A stretch of DNA of 64,000 nucleotides from Pirellulaceae bacterium (lineage in GTDB: Bacteria > Planctomycetota > Planctomycetia > Pirellulales > Pirellulaceae): contig JAHBXS010000002.1 in NCBI GenBank assembly GCA_019636375.1, positions 1-64,000 of the forward strand, given 5' to 3'. Numbering within the stretch: position 1 is the stretch's first letter; every line of letters starts with the position of its first letter. Positions 1 to 9,129 of the stretch are shown here, one piece after another. Below the pieces are notes generated by a model that saw nothing but the letters and a program-made list of their open reading frames with translations, was not told the DNA's origin and did no database searches. A program made the translations under genes and the position numbers.

Positions 1-717
1 CGGTAAACCTGTCAATGCGGGATGCAAAGCCTGATATAAATTGCTGTCTGACTCCAAATTTAGTACCCGCCGCTGGATTTTCCCATCGTTTGCTGAAGAT
101 CATCGATCAACTTCAAATCGAATGTTCTCGCCTTTAATTGGCAGAAATTGAATGTTTTAGGTGAGATATTGAGTCAAACCTGGGACGAGTTACTTTTCAT
201 ATCGGAATTCCAGACTTTTTTTATGCAGCCGACTGACTTATTGAAACGAACGAGCTTCGTCGGGCATCATCGACTAGTTTCCCGATGAATGAAGCTCAAT
301 TTTTTACAAGTGGGAAATTTCCAGAGATCGCTCTTCATTGGATTCTAATATTATCAATTGGTTGTGTTTTGATACTCTAAACTTACCATCGTAGCGTGCG
401 GAATATCCCTCATGGTCGTTTTAGTTTTGGGAGTATTTCGGGCCAAGAGCACCCGTCGCTTTGTCGAAAGACGCGGAATCTCAAATCGCATGACAAACCT
501 TAAGTTCAGAAAATCGCTGTTCGTTTGGTTGCAGGTCTGTTCTTTTGAACCGTTCGCACCCCATCTGTGCGAATTCGCTCGGCAGTAAATCGCTTTGTCG
601 GAAATGCAGACGAAAAATGACCGATTTCGGAATAGTTCCAACTACATGGCATGTCTTTTGCAGTGAGTTTTTCAATCGTGCAATGGTGCATGGAGTTTTT
701 TAAAAGGCAAGTTTGCG
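1..717. other. Leading non-coding stretch
   Basis: No convincing gene is visible in the first 717 bases. The short open frames here have no recognisable motif, ribosome site or codon bias. The only structure I see is the terminator-like hairpin near position 280. The stretch is AT-rich compared with the genes that follow. Confidence 0.6.
252..306 (+). terminator. Probable intrinsic terminator
   Basis: GAGCTTC at 252-258 pairs with GAAGCTC at 291-297, and the inner TCGGG pairs with CCCGA. An alternative stem is TTCGTCGGG against CCCGATGAA, using one G-U pair. A run of six T (300-305) follows directly. This probably ends a + strand transcript from left of the window, since no gene inside the window ends upstream of it. 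Confidence 0.45.
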
Positions 718-1530
718 TTGGATTGTCAAACCAAAAATCTGGGTCAAAAGAGCTTGGGGAGTATTACGGTGTTTCGCCGATTTTCCGTTGTGTTCGCGAT
801 GGGCATTGCCTTGGCTGGCGGTAATGCAAGTGCATGCTCGGTGTCGAACTCAAGTGGTTCGGATTCTTCGCTAGAAATTTGGATTGAAATTGAGCATTTG
901 GAAAAAAGCCCCAGATTATCGATCGTGATTTCTTCGACTGAAAAAGTCGGCGCAGTGCAATTTGATTTGGTTTTTCCTGCCAACGATGTGCTTCAAAAGA
1001 TTGAACCAACAGAGCTGCTTTCATCAGGCTTGATGGAGTCCAATTTGATTCAGCCTGGGCGAATTCGCTTAGCCGTTGTTAGTAGCGAAGCGATTTTAGG
1101 AACTGGCGCCCTCGCAAAACTGACCTTCGATTACCTGTCAGTCTCGAATCCCGAATCAGAAATCCGCCTGGAAAATGTTAAAGGGTGGCATTTGGAGAGC
1201 CTAGAAGAAATTCATATCGAAGTTGGAGGGACAACTCTTATTGACTCAGAGACCGCACTGAGTCCGAATAAAAAAATCGACGCCCTGCTTCAGACAGATG
1301 AAAAAAAACTGGGCGGAGAGACTCTTCCAGGCTCTTTCGAGTCGATGGATCGCGGTGAAATTCGAAAAATGATCATCGAAATCATGCAAACAACGGAACC
1401 GATAACCCGGCCCGTGCAAATCGTATTGCCCGGTTGGATTTCCTTTGTAGGTGGTGCTGGCTCGATGTTGGCTCTTGTTCTGATGATTCAACTTTGTTGC
1501 TCGAAAAATCTATTATGGAGAAAGAAATGA
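718..1530 (+). CDS. Membrane-anchored cohesin-like protein
   Basis: This is a 270-residue exported protein, read from a TTG at 718; a later GTG or ATG near codons 25-28 is possible. A hydrophobic signal segment (about residues 22-38, ending NASAC) is followed by a beta-rich domain (about 50-170). Features such as 'GAVQFDLVFP' and 'LAKLTFDYLS' match the cohesin / carbohydrate-binding-module fold used in dockerin binding. A charged linker leads to a C-terminal membrane helix (about 239-262) ending in RKK, so the domain should face outward while tethered. Its stop overlaps the next start as ATGA, which points to translational coupling. The cohesin call rests on fold-like pattern only; a generic beta-sandwich is the alternative. 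Confidence 0.6.
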   Translation: MDCQTKNLGQKSLGSITVFRRFSVVFAMGIALAGGNASACSVSNSSGSDSSLEIWIEIEHLEKSPRLSIVISSTEKVGAVQFDLVFPANDVLQKIEPTELLSSGLMESNLIQPGRIRLAVVSSEAILGTGALAKLTFDYLSVSNPESEIRLENVKGWHLESLEEIHIEVGGTTLIDSETALSPNKKIDALLQTDEKKLGGETLPGSFESMDRGEIRKMIIEIMQTTEPITRPVQIVLPGWISFVGGAGSMLALVLMIQLCCSKNLLWRKK

Positions 1531-2945
1531 AACACTGCCTAACTTCTTTGATCGCAGGTTGTTTACTAGCAGTGACTGGGCCGGTTAGTATCGCACAGCA
1601 ACTCTTGATTGACTTGAAGGTCACCTTACAAAAAGAGTTGAGATGGTTGGATGATTCTTCGAAGCCTCCGACCGATTCAGACCGATTTGTCATTCCTGGT
1701 GCCGGTCAAGCCAAATTTACTTACAGCGGTGACCCTATGGTTGATGGCGGACAGTTGTTTGGCATTTCTTTAGAGTTTCCAGGCAGCGCAAGCGGCCTTC
1801 TTCCGGGCTCGACGGTTGATTCAAATGAAAAAGATCGAAAAAAATCCGTCGGTCAACCATTCGTGTGGATTTGGGTGCAGGAATTCCGCGAAGACCACAA
1901 AGGTACTGAGGTAATTTGCCATCTAAATGCGAGGCCAACGCATAAGTCGAATATCGAATGGATTTTTCCGGCACAAGATGCGCTGTTTCGAGTGGAATGG
2001 CTGGGTGACGGAAAGTCAGGAGGTGCGACTCACACAATTGCCGGAGTTTGGAAACACGGTGACGGCGGTGAAACCTGGACATTCACCGCGAACCCCGATG
2101 GAACATTCAAGGCTGAAGAACAAGGATTCGGTAATGCGCGAGGAACCGCCATGTTCTCCGGCAACAAAATTCACATCGAATACACAACTTCAGATGGAAC
2201 CAATGGCGAATACGATATTATCCTCGAACCGGACGGACGCTCGGGCAAGGGAACATGGACATCCGATTTGCCTGATTCCGGGACGCGGACATTTACAAGG
2301 GTTGAACCGATTGCTCCCACACAACCTCCTACCACAATTGACTCTAGCAAGTTCACGATTCAGGTTGCAGAGCATCGCCTAAACCCAGGTGAAACCAAAT
2401 CTATCCCCGTCGAGGTTCGGAATCCAGGGGATGTTTCGAATCTCAACATCTTGTTAGAGTTCGATCCCAGCGTGGTGAAGGTTCAGAGTAAACCCGCAGT
2501 CGGAAGTGTGGGTGGTCAGCGATTATTCGAAGCCAATTTCAGCGAGCCCGGGCTGGTTCGCTTGGGTTTTGCTGGCTCGACAGGCATCACACAAGATGGT
2601 GTTCTTGCAACCATTCCGTTTACTGCAATTGGTACCGCTGGAAATCGTACGCCAATCCACGCCAAAGTCACCCAAGCGAATCGATCGGATGGTCAAGCGA
2701 TAGAGGCTCAACTAATTCCAGGTACGATTGTGATTGTGGCGGGCGGCAAAGACTCGGAACCCGTTCAACCGCCACCTACTGTCGTTTCACCGCCTCGAAC
2801 CTTTACCACTGATGATGCTTTGAAGGCTCTTCGAATGTCAGTGAAGTTGTTGCCGGAAGATTTGGTGCTAGACGTTGATGAAAACGGCCAGATCACTTCC
2901 AACGATGCGCGGGTCATCTTAAAGCGTGTGACCAAACGCGAGTAA
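1527..2945 (+). CDS. Secreted cohesin-domain protein with dockerin half
   Basis: The protein has 472 residues. I chose ATG 1527 because GGAG (1517-1520) sits six bases upstream, a signal peptide follows (MKHCLTSLIAGCLLAVTG) and the ATGA overlaps the previous stop. The order is an unassigned N-terminal beta domain, a lipocalin-like repeat region with WTFTANPDGTFK, a cohesin-type domain (SIPVEVRNPGDVSNLNI to about IVIVAGG), a proline linker and a C-terminal segment with one calcium loop, DVDENGQITSND. The position where a first dockerin loop should lie holds only a proline/threonine linker, so this is half of a dockerin. It is a clear paralogue of the gene at 4889. Extracellular complex assembly is inferred, not shown. 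Confidence 0.7.
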   Translation: MKHCLTSLIAGCLLAVTGPVSIAQQLLIDLKVTLQKELRWLDDSSKPPTDSDRFVIPGAGQAKFTYSGDPMVDGGQLFGISLEFPGSASGLLPGSTVDSNEKDRKKSVGQPFVWIWVQEFREDHKGTEVICHLNARPTHKSNIEWIFPAQDALFRVEWLGDGKSGGATHTIAGVWKHGDGGETWTFTANPDGTFKAEEQGFGNARGTAMFSGNKIHIEYTTSDGTNGEYDIILEPDGRSGKGTWTSDLPDSGTRTFTRVEPIAPTQPPTTIDSSKFTIQVAEHRLNPGETKSIPVEVRNPGDVSNLNILLEFDPSVVKVQSKPAVGSVGGQRLFEANFSEPGLVRLGFAGSTGITQDGVLATIPFTAIGTAGNRTPIHAKVTQANRSDGQAIEAQLIPGTIVIVAGGKDSEPVQPPPTVVSPPRTFTTDDALKALRMSVKLLPEDLVLDVDENGQITSNDARVILKRVTKRE

Positions 2946-3029
2946 TGCAAACTGGTATTTCTAAAGCGAATTTCAATTTTTGATCAGCGTGTTCGTCAAC
3001 CTTCATTCAACCCACGATGGCCAATAAAT

Positions 3030-4838
3030 ATGTCTAACCAACTGTTAACTCGTTCAAGCCGGAAACTTATTTGGATTCCACTGATAGTTTTTGGATATTG
3101 TCTTGAACACAGAATCTTTGGGTTGGAAGCATGGGCGCAAGTGCCGACTGAAAAAGTCGAAAGTGGGCAACCGCCTGCCACACAAGATCGTCCCTTTTTC
3201 GGCGCGTTCTTGAAAGACGTTGATGACGAACAGGCTCGTGAGTTGGGAGTTACCGCGCTCAAGGGAGCAGTCATTACCCGCACGACAACCAATTCACCAG
3301 CCGCACAGGCCGGCTTGTTACCGGGAGATGTGATTATTGCCTGCGAGGGTGAACCGATTGACAACGCATTGGCTTTCTATCGCCTGTTTCGCAATCTCAA
3401 GCCGAGCCAAAAAATTAAACTGACGGTACTTCGAGGAGATCAAACACTGGAAACATCGTCCGTATTAACCACTTTGAAGATGCCAGTGCCTCAGCCAACG
3501 CCCACGCCGTCCGAGTCGGCCGTGGAAAAGCCCAAAGAGATGCCGGAAAGCATACCCGGACAGCAGATCGCTATGGCTTACACGCATCCCGAGTCGATCT
3601 TTCGAATTGAGATTCCGGCAGGTTGGCAGATCAACTACGGCATGAGAGGGCGCGTGCGTCAGGAAGGATTCGATACGCTGTCGCATGGAGCCACAGGCAC
3701 GTTCATGATTTGTCCTCACAAACCAATGCCGGGTTTACAAGGCATCGAGGGCTTGGAGGCATTTCGCCTTGAGCACCTCAAGACATTGGTGCACGAAGAG
3801 GTGCAGGCCACGGGGTATTCATTGAGTAAACTTGCCTGGATGGATATTTCTTACATCTCATCGGAAAGTGGTCAGCGTGTCGCGCGGCTGGCGACCTTTG
3901 CTCCGGACGGCAAGACCTATTTCTTCATGTTCGTTGGTCCGGAGAGCATGGAACAGCGAGCTTTTACCGAGTTGAAAACCAGTTTCCAGCAAGCGATTCG
4001 ATTCACGCAGCGACCGACTGATGTACTGACCAATAAACCGGAACTAAAAACCGTGCCCGAAACGGCTCTGCGGTTGAAGAATATTCTTCAATTGCAACCG
4101 CGTGTGGTTGGATTAACCGCAGTTTCTGCCGGGCACCAGAAAGCCATCGAATTAGGAATTGAAGCTTTTGCCGGTGCTGTGGTGACAGAAGTTCACGCCA
4201 ACACACCAGCCGCTCGCGCTGGGATGCATCCTAAAGACGTGATCGTGCAATTTGGTCTGCACGAAGTTCATACGCTCGAAGATTGTCAAGCAGCTATATG
4301 GACGTCCCCATTGAACTCGAATCAACAAGTCATTGCGGTTCGCGGAAATCAGCGTTTGAGGTTCGATCTCAGGATCGTTCCCGACGAAACTCAACGCTTG
4401 GTCAGCCAGCAATATCGGCATCCGACTGGCGGCTATCAGTTCAATTTCTTACCCCGTTGGAAACTGCATCCCAATGCTCGCCGAGACGAACGAACGAAGA
4501 GAGTTTACGATTTGATCGAGTCGGAATATGGCAGTTATCAAATCCATCTTTGCCAGGATCGTAAACCGGTGCTGGCTGCGGTCGATGCGTTGTATGACTT
4601 TATTGACGAAAAGAAACCAACCTTTCTTGATGGGAGTGAGACGGGTTGGTGCCGGATTGATCAGGTGCCAATGGCCTACGTTTCCGGACAGTCGCATCGC
4701 GGCCAATACACAGTGTACCGGATGGCTTTTGTGATCGATGGTTTTTTGTATGAAATCGATGTAACGGCTCCTTCGCTGACCGATCCGAGAACGCTGCCTT
4801 TGGCACTGCAAGCGACTCTTGGAAGTCTAAAAAAATAA
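3030..4838 (+). CDS. Secreted double-PDZ protein
   Basis: This 602-residue protein has an N-terminal hydrophobic export segment (about residues 12-30). It is built as a tandem duplication: PDZ 1 (about 56-145, with PAAQAGLLPGDVI), a PsbP-like alpha/beta domain (about 184-325), PDZ 2 (about 358-450, with PAARAGMHPKDVI) and a second PsbP-like domain (about 461-600). PDZ domains of this kind bind exposed C-termini, and in HtrA-type proteins they deliver substrates to a protease. No trypsin-like catalytic domain is present, so binding or scaffolding is the likelier role. It lies between the two cohesin/dockerin-type genes, which suggests shared function. The PsbP-like label is tentative. Confidence 0.7.
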   Translation: MSNQLLTRSSRKLIWIPLIVFGYCLEHRIFGLEAWAQVPTEKVESGQPPATQDRPFFGAFLKDVDDEQARELGVTALKGAVITRTTTNSPAAQAGLLPGDVIIACEGEPIDNALAFYRLFRNLKPSQKIKLTVLRGDQTLETSSVLTTLKMPVPQPTPTPSESAVEKPKEMPESIPGQQIAMAYTHPESIFRIEIPAGWQINYGMRGRVRQEGFDTLSHGATGTFMICPHKPMPGLQGIEGLEAFRLEHLKTLVHEEVQATGYSLSKLAWMDISYISSESGQRVARLATFAPDGKTYFFMFVGPESMEQRAFTELKTSFQQAIRFTQRPTDVLTNKPELKTVPETALRLKNILQLQPRVVGLTAVSAGHQKAIELGIEAFAGAVVTEVHANTPAARAGMHPKDVIVQFGLHEVHTLEDCQAAIWTSPLNSNQQVIAVRGNQRLRFDLRIVPDETQRLVSQQYRHPTGGYQFNFLPRWKLHPNARRDERTKRVYDLIESEYGSYQIHLCQDRKPVLAAVDALYDFIDEKKPTFLDGSETGWCRIDQVPMAYVSGQSHRGQYTVYRMAFVIDGFLYEIDVTAPSLTDPRTLPLALQATLGSLKK

Positions 4839-4888
4839 TTCAGGTAAAAATAATGATCCACCACGGCATTCTAGAGAGGGTTTTATCC

Positions 4889-6364
4889 ATGAACTTAACT
4901 ATCGCAGTCTCACGTATTTCCCGGGGCCTACTCACTGTTTACCTATTGATCGCTGCAGCATTCCTCCCGTCATCAACGGTCTTAGGGCAGAAAACTGGCA
5001 ATGCCGGTTTGCCACTGGAACTGAAAATCAGCACTCCCAAATATGTGGTTAAGGGGCCTGATGTTCACCAACAGATTCCAACCGAGCGAGGAGTGTTTCG
5101 AATTTCGGGGCCGGGGATTCTCCGGATCACTTGGATTGTAAAAAAAGACTTCGACGACTTTGCCCCTCGTGGCGGATTCACACTGTCTTGGCCGGGGCAG
5201 CGTCAAGCGACTTTTCCGGGCCGTCCGATTGGTCAAAGTTCAGAACCAGAGAAAGCATCAGCGGGCAAGCTTCAGAAATTTGTCTGGCTGTGCGAAATTC
5301 CGGCGGACGTCGCGGATATTCAATTCGATGCCACGCTGGGCGCCTATTGGTATCCGATCATGGATCAGAATCCCTGGGCGGGCATTGTCATTTATCCCAA
5401 CCAGCAAGCATTCCTGGTCGATTGGTTGGAGTCGTCAAGCGTGAAGAACCTGTCTGGCCGATGGTCTGGAAGCACGAGCACGGGTTTCGGAGTGGATATT
5501 ATCCTGCAGGAACAGGACGACAATCTCACCGGCACCTTGGGAGGTAATCCGATCACAGGCAAACGGAATTCCGACGGGACCATCGAATTCGTTTCGACGA
5601 CGCCCAAGCAAAGTTATCGCGGAACATTCAGTCCAGAGACCGGTACGATCAAAGGGACGTTCGACTGCGAAGTAACTCCGGCGAAAGACGTGGGCTGGGA
5701 AGCCACCCGAACGACGTTCGAGAACAACCCGATACTAGCCGGTGGCAATATTGAACTACCCACCGAACCGACTCATTTCCCGAGCGGAGCTCTAATCGTC
5801 CAATCCGGTTCGAGAAAGGTAAACGCAGGAGAGAATGTCCTGGTTCCAATCGAAGTATTGGGTGGGAAGGGTCTCGGCAACCTCAATGTGGTGATCGAGT
5901 ATGACAGCAAAGTTGCTCAAGTAAGTCAGAAAAGCAAAGCAGGTGAGATTCTAGCGGGCAAATTATTCGAATCGAATCCGCAAGACTCTGGAGTATTTCG
6001 TTTCGGATTCGCAGGTAATGAAGGACTAGCAGGCGATGGTGTCTTGACCATGTTGCCGATAACCGCCATCGGCAAGCCAGGAGAAAAGTCGCAGTTAACG
6101 GTAACCGTAACGGCCGCCAATGATTCGGATGGCCAGGCACTGGAGAGCACAGTGATTTCAGGCGAAATCGAAATTGTCTCAACCGGTGGGGCCGGCAGCG
6201 GAGACGTCAATGATGACGGCCTGGTCAATGCCCTGGACGCATTGGCTGCCTTGAGAATGTCAGTGAAGTTGATCCGAGAAAATATGGCCGCCGACATGGA
6301 TCAAGACGGCATCGTCACTTCCAATGACGCTCGACTGATCATGCTCAAATTCGTCGGACGATAG
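4889..6364 (+). CDS. Secreted cohesin-domain protein with full dockerin
   Basis: The protein has 491 residues from ATG 4889, chosen because GAGAGG (4873-4879) precedes it and a clean signal peptide follows (ending near STVLGQ). The ATG at 4853 would add 12 residues. An N-terminal beta domain is followed by a lipocalin-like section (GRWSGSTSTGF), a cohesin-type domain (VLVPIEVLGGKGLGNLNV onward) and a type I dockerin-like end. That end has two calcium loops, DVNDDGLVNALD and DMDQDGIVTSND. It closely parallels the protein at 1527, but here both dockerin loops are intact. Having cohesin-like and dockerin modules in one chain would permit self-assembly or chain formation; this is inference. Confidence 0.75.
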   Translation: MNLTIAVSRISRGLLTVYLLIAAAFLPSSTVLGQKTGNAGLPLELKISTPKYVVKGPDVHQQIPTERGVFRISGPGILRITWIVKKDFDDFAPRGGFTLSWPGQRQATFPGRPIGQSSEPEKASAGKLQKFVWLCEIPADVADIQFDATLGAYWYPIMDQNPWAGIVIYPNQQAFLVDWLESSSVKNLSGRWSGSTSTGFGVDIILQEQDDNLTGTLGGNPITGKRNSDGTIEFVSTTPKQSYRGTFSPETGTIKGTFDCEVTPAKDVGWEATRTTFENNPILAGGNIELPTEPTHFPSGALIVQSGSRKVNAGENVLVPIEVLGGKGLGNLNVVIEYDSKVAQVSQKSKAGEILAGKLFESNPQDSGVFRFGFAGNEGLAGDGVLTMLPITAIGKPGEKSQLTVTVTAANDSDGQALESTVISGEIEIVSTGGAGSGDVNDDGLVNALDALAALRMSVKLIRENMAADMDQDGIVTSNDARLIMLKFVGR

Positions 6365-6404
6365 GAACTTAGAGACCATTTTTGTTTTAAAGATCTACGC
6401 GGCA

Positions 6405-7190
6405 TCAACTTCGATTGCTTTCCTTTCGTATTCGTAGTTGCAATTGCACGAATAGAAGCGTGTAGCCCAACATGATCATGAGACACACCACCGAGACGAT
6501 GTACTCACGATACGGACTTGACCAATGCTCTGTATTGGCCCATTCAACAAGTTGTTGTGGAAATGACACAAGAATTATCAGGCTGGTTCCCAGCGTATAC
6601 CCCCGCGCCTGCAACCACAAATTGGGCCGGACCATGCCGACAATGGCAGCTGCCGACAAAACAGCGAGCTGATGTCCTGCAATCTGCGGAAAATTGAGAA
6701 ACACAAAAGCTGCGTTCCAAACAGAGTACTCGACGATCCACTTTCGGTTCATGCCGAGGTAGATCATGTCATGCTGCTGCGATCTGAGATCGATTTGTAT
6801 ACATCGTCGAAATGAGGGGAGTGTGACGACCAATAACACTCCGGAGATCACTAACAACCAATGTGCCAAATGTTGTCCGGTCGCGTCTTGGATAACTGCT
6901 TCAAAAATGTTGATGATCAACAAACAGGCAATGGCCTGCCGCCACCAAGTCTTGCGCCCAAGTTCAGTAAATCGTGCGATTGTTGCCCAAGTCAGAAAAG
7001 TGAGTACGGAATACAACTTGAACCAAGGAAACAAACCGATCTGAGGATTGTTTTGAATCCACCAAGGTGTTAACAAGATCGGCAGGAGGCCAAAAACAGC
7101 CATCCCTAACCAAAACCCACCGCGGCGAAAGAGTTCGTTGGATGCAACAAACGCACCCGTCAACAAAATTAGTTTGAAGAGTAAGATCAC
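6405..7190 (-). CDS. Integral membrane protein, unknown function
   Basis: This 261-residue protein has about seven hydrophobic helices spread over its length (for example LLPILLTPWW, LLVISGVLLVVTL, TSLIILVSF). I recognise no catalytic motif and cannot name a family with confidence. Tryptophan-rich loops and a short arginine-rich tail suggest an ordinary inner-membrane protein. It is convergent with the dockerin gene, 40 bases away, and follows the oxidoreductase on the same strand after a 130-base gap. No operon partner is evident. Confidence 0.55.
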   Translation of the reverse strand: MILLFKLILLTGAFVASNELFRRGGFWLGMAVFGLLPILLTPWWIQNNPQIGLFPWFKLYSVLTFLTWATIARFTELGRKTWWRQAIACLLIINIFEAVIQDATGQHLAHWLLVISGVLLVVTLPSFRRCIQIDLRSQQHDMIYLGMNRKWIVEYSVWNAAFVFLNFPQIAGHQLAVLSAAAIVGMVRPNLWLQARGYTLGTSLIILVSFPQQLVEWANTEHWSSPYREYIVSVVCLMIMLGYTLLFVQLQLRIRKESNRS

Positions 7191-7323
7191 GGGCTCGCAA
7201 GTCTCTCAGTTGAAAAGTCAATAGCGGCGAATAATCGATTTCTTGAACATGTTTTACAATTTGCCAATATTTGAAAGCAATGAAATGCCTTTTGAGGAAC
7301 TTTTGCTCAAAATCCATTCCACA

Positions 7324-8448
7324 TCAGCCCTTCCAGATTCCGGCAGCTTGTAGAGCGGTTGCGTGTACATCGATGTCGTGTTGGTGGCTCCATTCGAAAG
7401 CCTTTTGATTGCGAATCACGCTCGCAAGGTCCGCGAACTCGCCGTCGTATCGGCCGTTGTTTATGGGGAGTTCAACCATTTGCTCCCCCTTCGAATATTC
7501 TCCTCGTGCTTGGGTAAGCGATAGACGAATCTTGCCCGATTCAAGTGGCGTTATCTCAAAACTTCCTTCCGTTCCGGTAACATTAAATCGACGGCGCGAC
7601 GAGCCAAAGGGATCGGCAAAGTTCGTGCGCACCACGGCGGTCGCATGAGGGTAGCATAACACGGCACACTGATTATCCGACACGCCTTCTCGAGTGGACG
7701 GCGTGTTGAAGCCTTCGACCTTGTCGGGGCATCCGAGAAAACGAACGATGATATCGATTAGATGGCAACCGATTTCAAACATCGCACCTCCAGGTTGCTC
7801 GCTGATCAAACGCCTAGTTGGTTCATCGGCAAGTTTCCCCATCGCCGCATCGATCTCTAAAATCTGCCCAAGCCAGCCTTCCTGAACCGCTTGGAACAGC
7901 AACTCAAAGGCCGGGTTATACCGCAGCATGTAGCCCATTTGTACCGTGAGCCCTCGTGATTCGGCGGCGCGGTGCATGGCGACAAAGGATTCGTGATCGA
8001 TGCCACCTGGTTTATCCAAGTGAATATGTTTGCCGGAGCGGAGCGCCTCGTGAGCCATCTCGGTCGCATCGTCCAATCGGGTTTCGATGGCCAATGCCAC
8101 GACGCCTTGGTGCTGCAAGAGTTCCTCTACTGTCAGTTGCGGGACGCGATTGTAGGGAGCTTTGGTCGCCGCGATTTGTCGTAAGTCTGGGTCTGTTTCA
8201 GCCCACCCGACCACTTGCCAGTCGTCCTTGGCCGACAGCATCGCAGACAATTTTCCGTCAGCATGAGGATGCGCCGCACCGATTTGCCCAATCGCCAAGG
8301 GGGCGTGAGGCATCTCTATACGGTCCGAATGACCGAGTTGAAGCGATGGAAGACTTGGCCACGAAATCGCCGCCGCAGAAATTCCGAGAGTATTTTTAAA
8401 AAAATTGCGACGCGATAGGTTCAAAAAATTCATCGCTTTGGCGGCCAT
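7324..8448 (-). CDS. Gfo/Idh/MocA-family oxidoreductase, Tat-type leader
   Basis: This NAD(P)-dependent sugar or inositol dehydrogenase-like protein is about 374 residues from ATG 8448; ATG 8433 is an alternative. SRRNFFKNTLG near the N-terminus is a twin-arginine export signal, common for this family in planctomycetes. A Rossmann segment follows (IGQIGAAHPHADGKLSAML). The family EKP motif appears as LDKPGG, with Asp replacing Glu, and a GCHLIDIIVRFLG helix lies in the substrate domain. The family oxidises or epimerises sugars; the substrate cannot be told here. A low-quality TTG extension upstream to 8511 would precede the Tat signal and is probably not used. Confidence 0.85.
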   Translation of the reverse strand: MAAKAMNFLNLSRRNFFKNTLGISAAAISWPSLPSLQLGHSDRIEMPHAPLAIGQIGAAHPHADGKLSAMLSAKDDWQVVGWAETDPDLRQIAATKAPYNRVPQLTVEELLQHQGVVALAIETRLDDATEMAHEALRSGKHIHLDKPGGIDHESFVAMHRAAESRGLTVQMGYMLRYNPAFELLFQAVQEGWLGQILEIDAAMGKLADEPTRRLISEQPGGAMFEIGCHLIDIIVRFLGCPDKVEGFNTPSTREGVSDNQCAVLCYPHATAVVRTNFADPFGSSRRRFNVTGTEGSFEITPLESGKIRLSLTQARGEYSKGEQMVELPINNGRYDGEFADLASVIRNQKAFEWSHQHDIDVHATALQAAGIWKG

Positions 8449-8687
8449 CAGTTTTTCAACGGCTAAATAAAGGTCAAGTCTAAAAAAGAAAAACAGCACC
8501 GTACACCCCAACTAAACGTTTGGCTTACCCGATCTGCGAGGTTCAGCGTTTCCGCATTCAATTTCCTTTGAACCAATCCAAGTTGGCGTTCCATGCTGGA
8601 AACAGCTCGTGACGCCAAGTTTTCTTTTTGCGTTGCTGGCGAACGGCATGCAGTGCCCCTTTTTTTCAGATTTTTCCAAAAACATGC

Positions 8688-8716
8688 TTGTCAAAGGTGC
8701 CCCAGCTCGATACTAT
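8688..8716 (+). promoter_or_regulatory. Sigma-70-type promoter of padR-like gene
   Basis: TTGTCA (8688-8693) and TACTAT (8711-8716) are separated by exactly 17 bases. They lie just upstream of the regulator's ribosome site GGAG (8739-8742) and start codon (8752). Confidence 0.6.
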
Positions 8717-8720
8717 GGCA

Positions 8721-8736
8721 TACATACTATACTGTA
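8721..8736. promoter_or_regulatory. Candidate PadR operator dyad
   Basis: TACA at 8721-8724 and TGTA at 8733-8736 form a dyad with an 8-base spacer, directly downstream of the -10 box. PadR-family proteins are known to bind short ATGT/ACAT-type dyads of similar spacing and often repress their own gene. Binding here is inferred from position and symmetry. Confidence 0.4.
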
Positions 8737-8751
8737 AAGGAGCACAGAACC

Positions 8752-9108
8752 ATGAAAATTGAACGAGAAATGATGCGGGGGGCCGGGCCGACGGCGGTCA
8801 TGCAACTGCTACTGCGCGGCGAGATGTATGGCTACGAAATTGTCGAAACGCTCGAAAAACAATCGGAGGGGGTGTTCGAATTGGGACAATCGACGCTGTA
8901 CCCGATGTTGTACAACCTCGAAGCCAAGGGGCTGGTGACCTCCCGCAACAAAGTCGGCCCCAACGGTCGCGAACGACGATACTACCGGCTTACCGACGCC
9001 GGCAAGAAACAACTTGATCGCGATCGGCAGCAATGGGCGGCACTGGTCAAAGGCATGAGTGCTCTTGGCGTGACACGCAACGTGGGTGGTTTGGCTTGGG
9101 AATCCTGA
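8752..9108 (+). CDS. PadR-family transcriptional regulator
   Basis: This 118-residue winged-helix DNA-binding protein begins at ATG 8752, preceded by GGAG nine bases upstream. Diagnostic PadR features are LLLRGEMYGYEI (helix 2), LGQSTLYPMLYNLEAKGLV (recognition helix) and the wing RRYYRLTDAGK. PadR proteins act as dimers, usually repressing their own promoter and neighbouring membrane-protein genes. The next gene on the same strand, 261 bases on, has an N-terminal region of the kind often paired with PadR regulators. The chain is short compared with long PadR proteins, fitting the minimal subfamily. Confidence 0.92.
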   Translation: MKIEREMMRGAGPTAVMQLLLRGEMYGYEIVETLEKQSEGVFELGQSTLYPMLYNLEAKGLVTSRNKVGPNGRERRYYRLTDAGKKQLDRDRQQWAALVKGMSALGVTRNVGGLAWES

Positions 9109-9129
9109 AACCGCCAATTTCCGGTTTAA

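Larger units (their letters stand above)
8449..8751. other. Divergent intergenic region
   Basis: This is the shared upstream region of the oxidoreductase (- strand) and the PadR regulator (+ strand). Apart from the PadR promoter and dyad listed separately, I see no gene or RNA. A T-rich tract lies near 8661. Confidence 0.6.

Noticed and set aside
3030-4838. HtrA-type serine protease
   Set aside because: PDZ domains are clear but there is no trypsin-like catalytic domain with a Ser-His-Asp triad.
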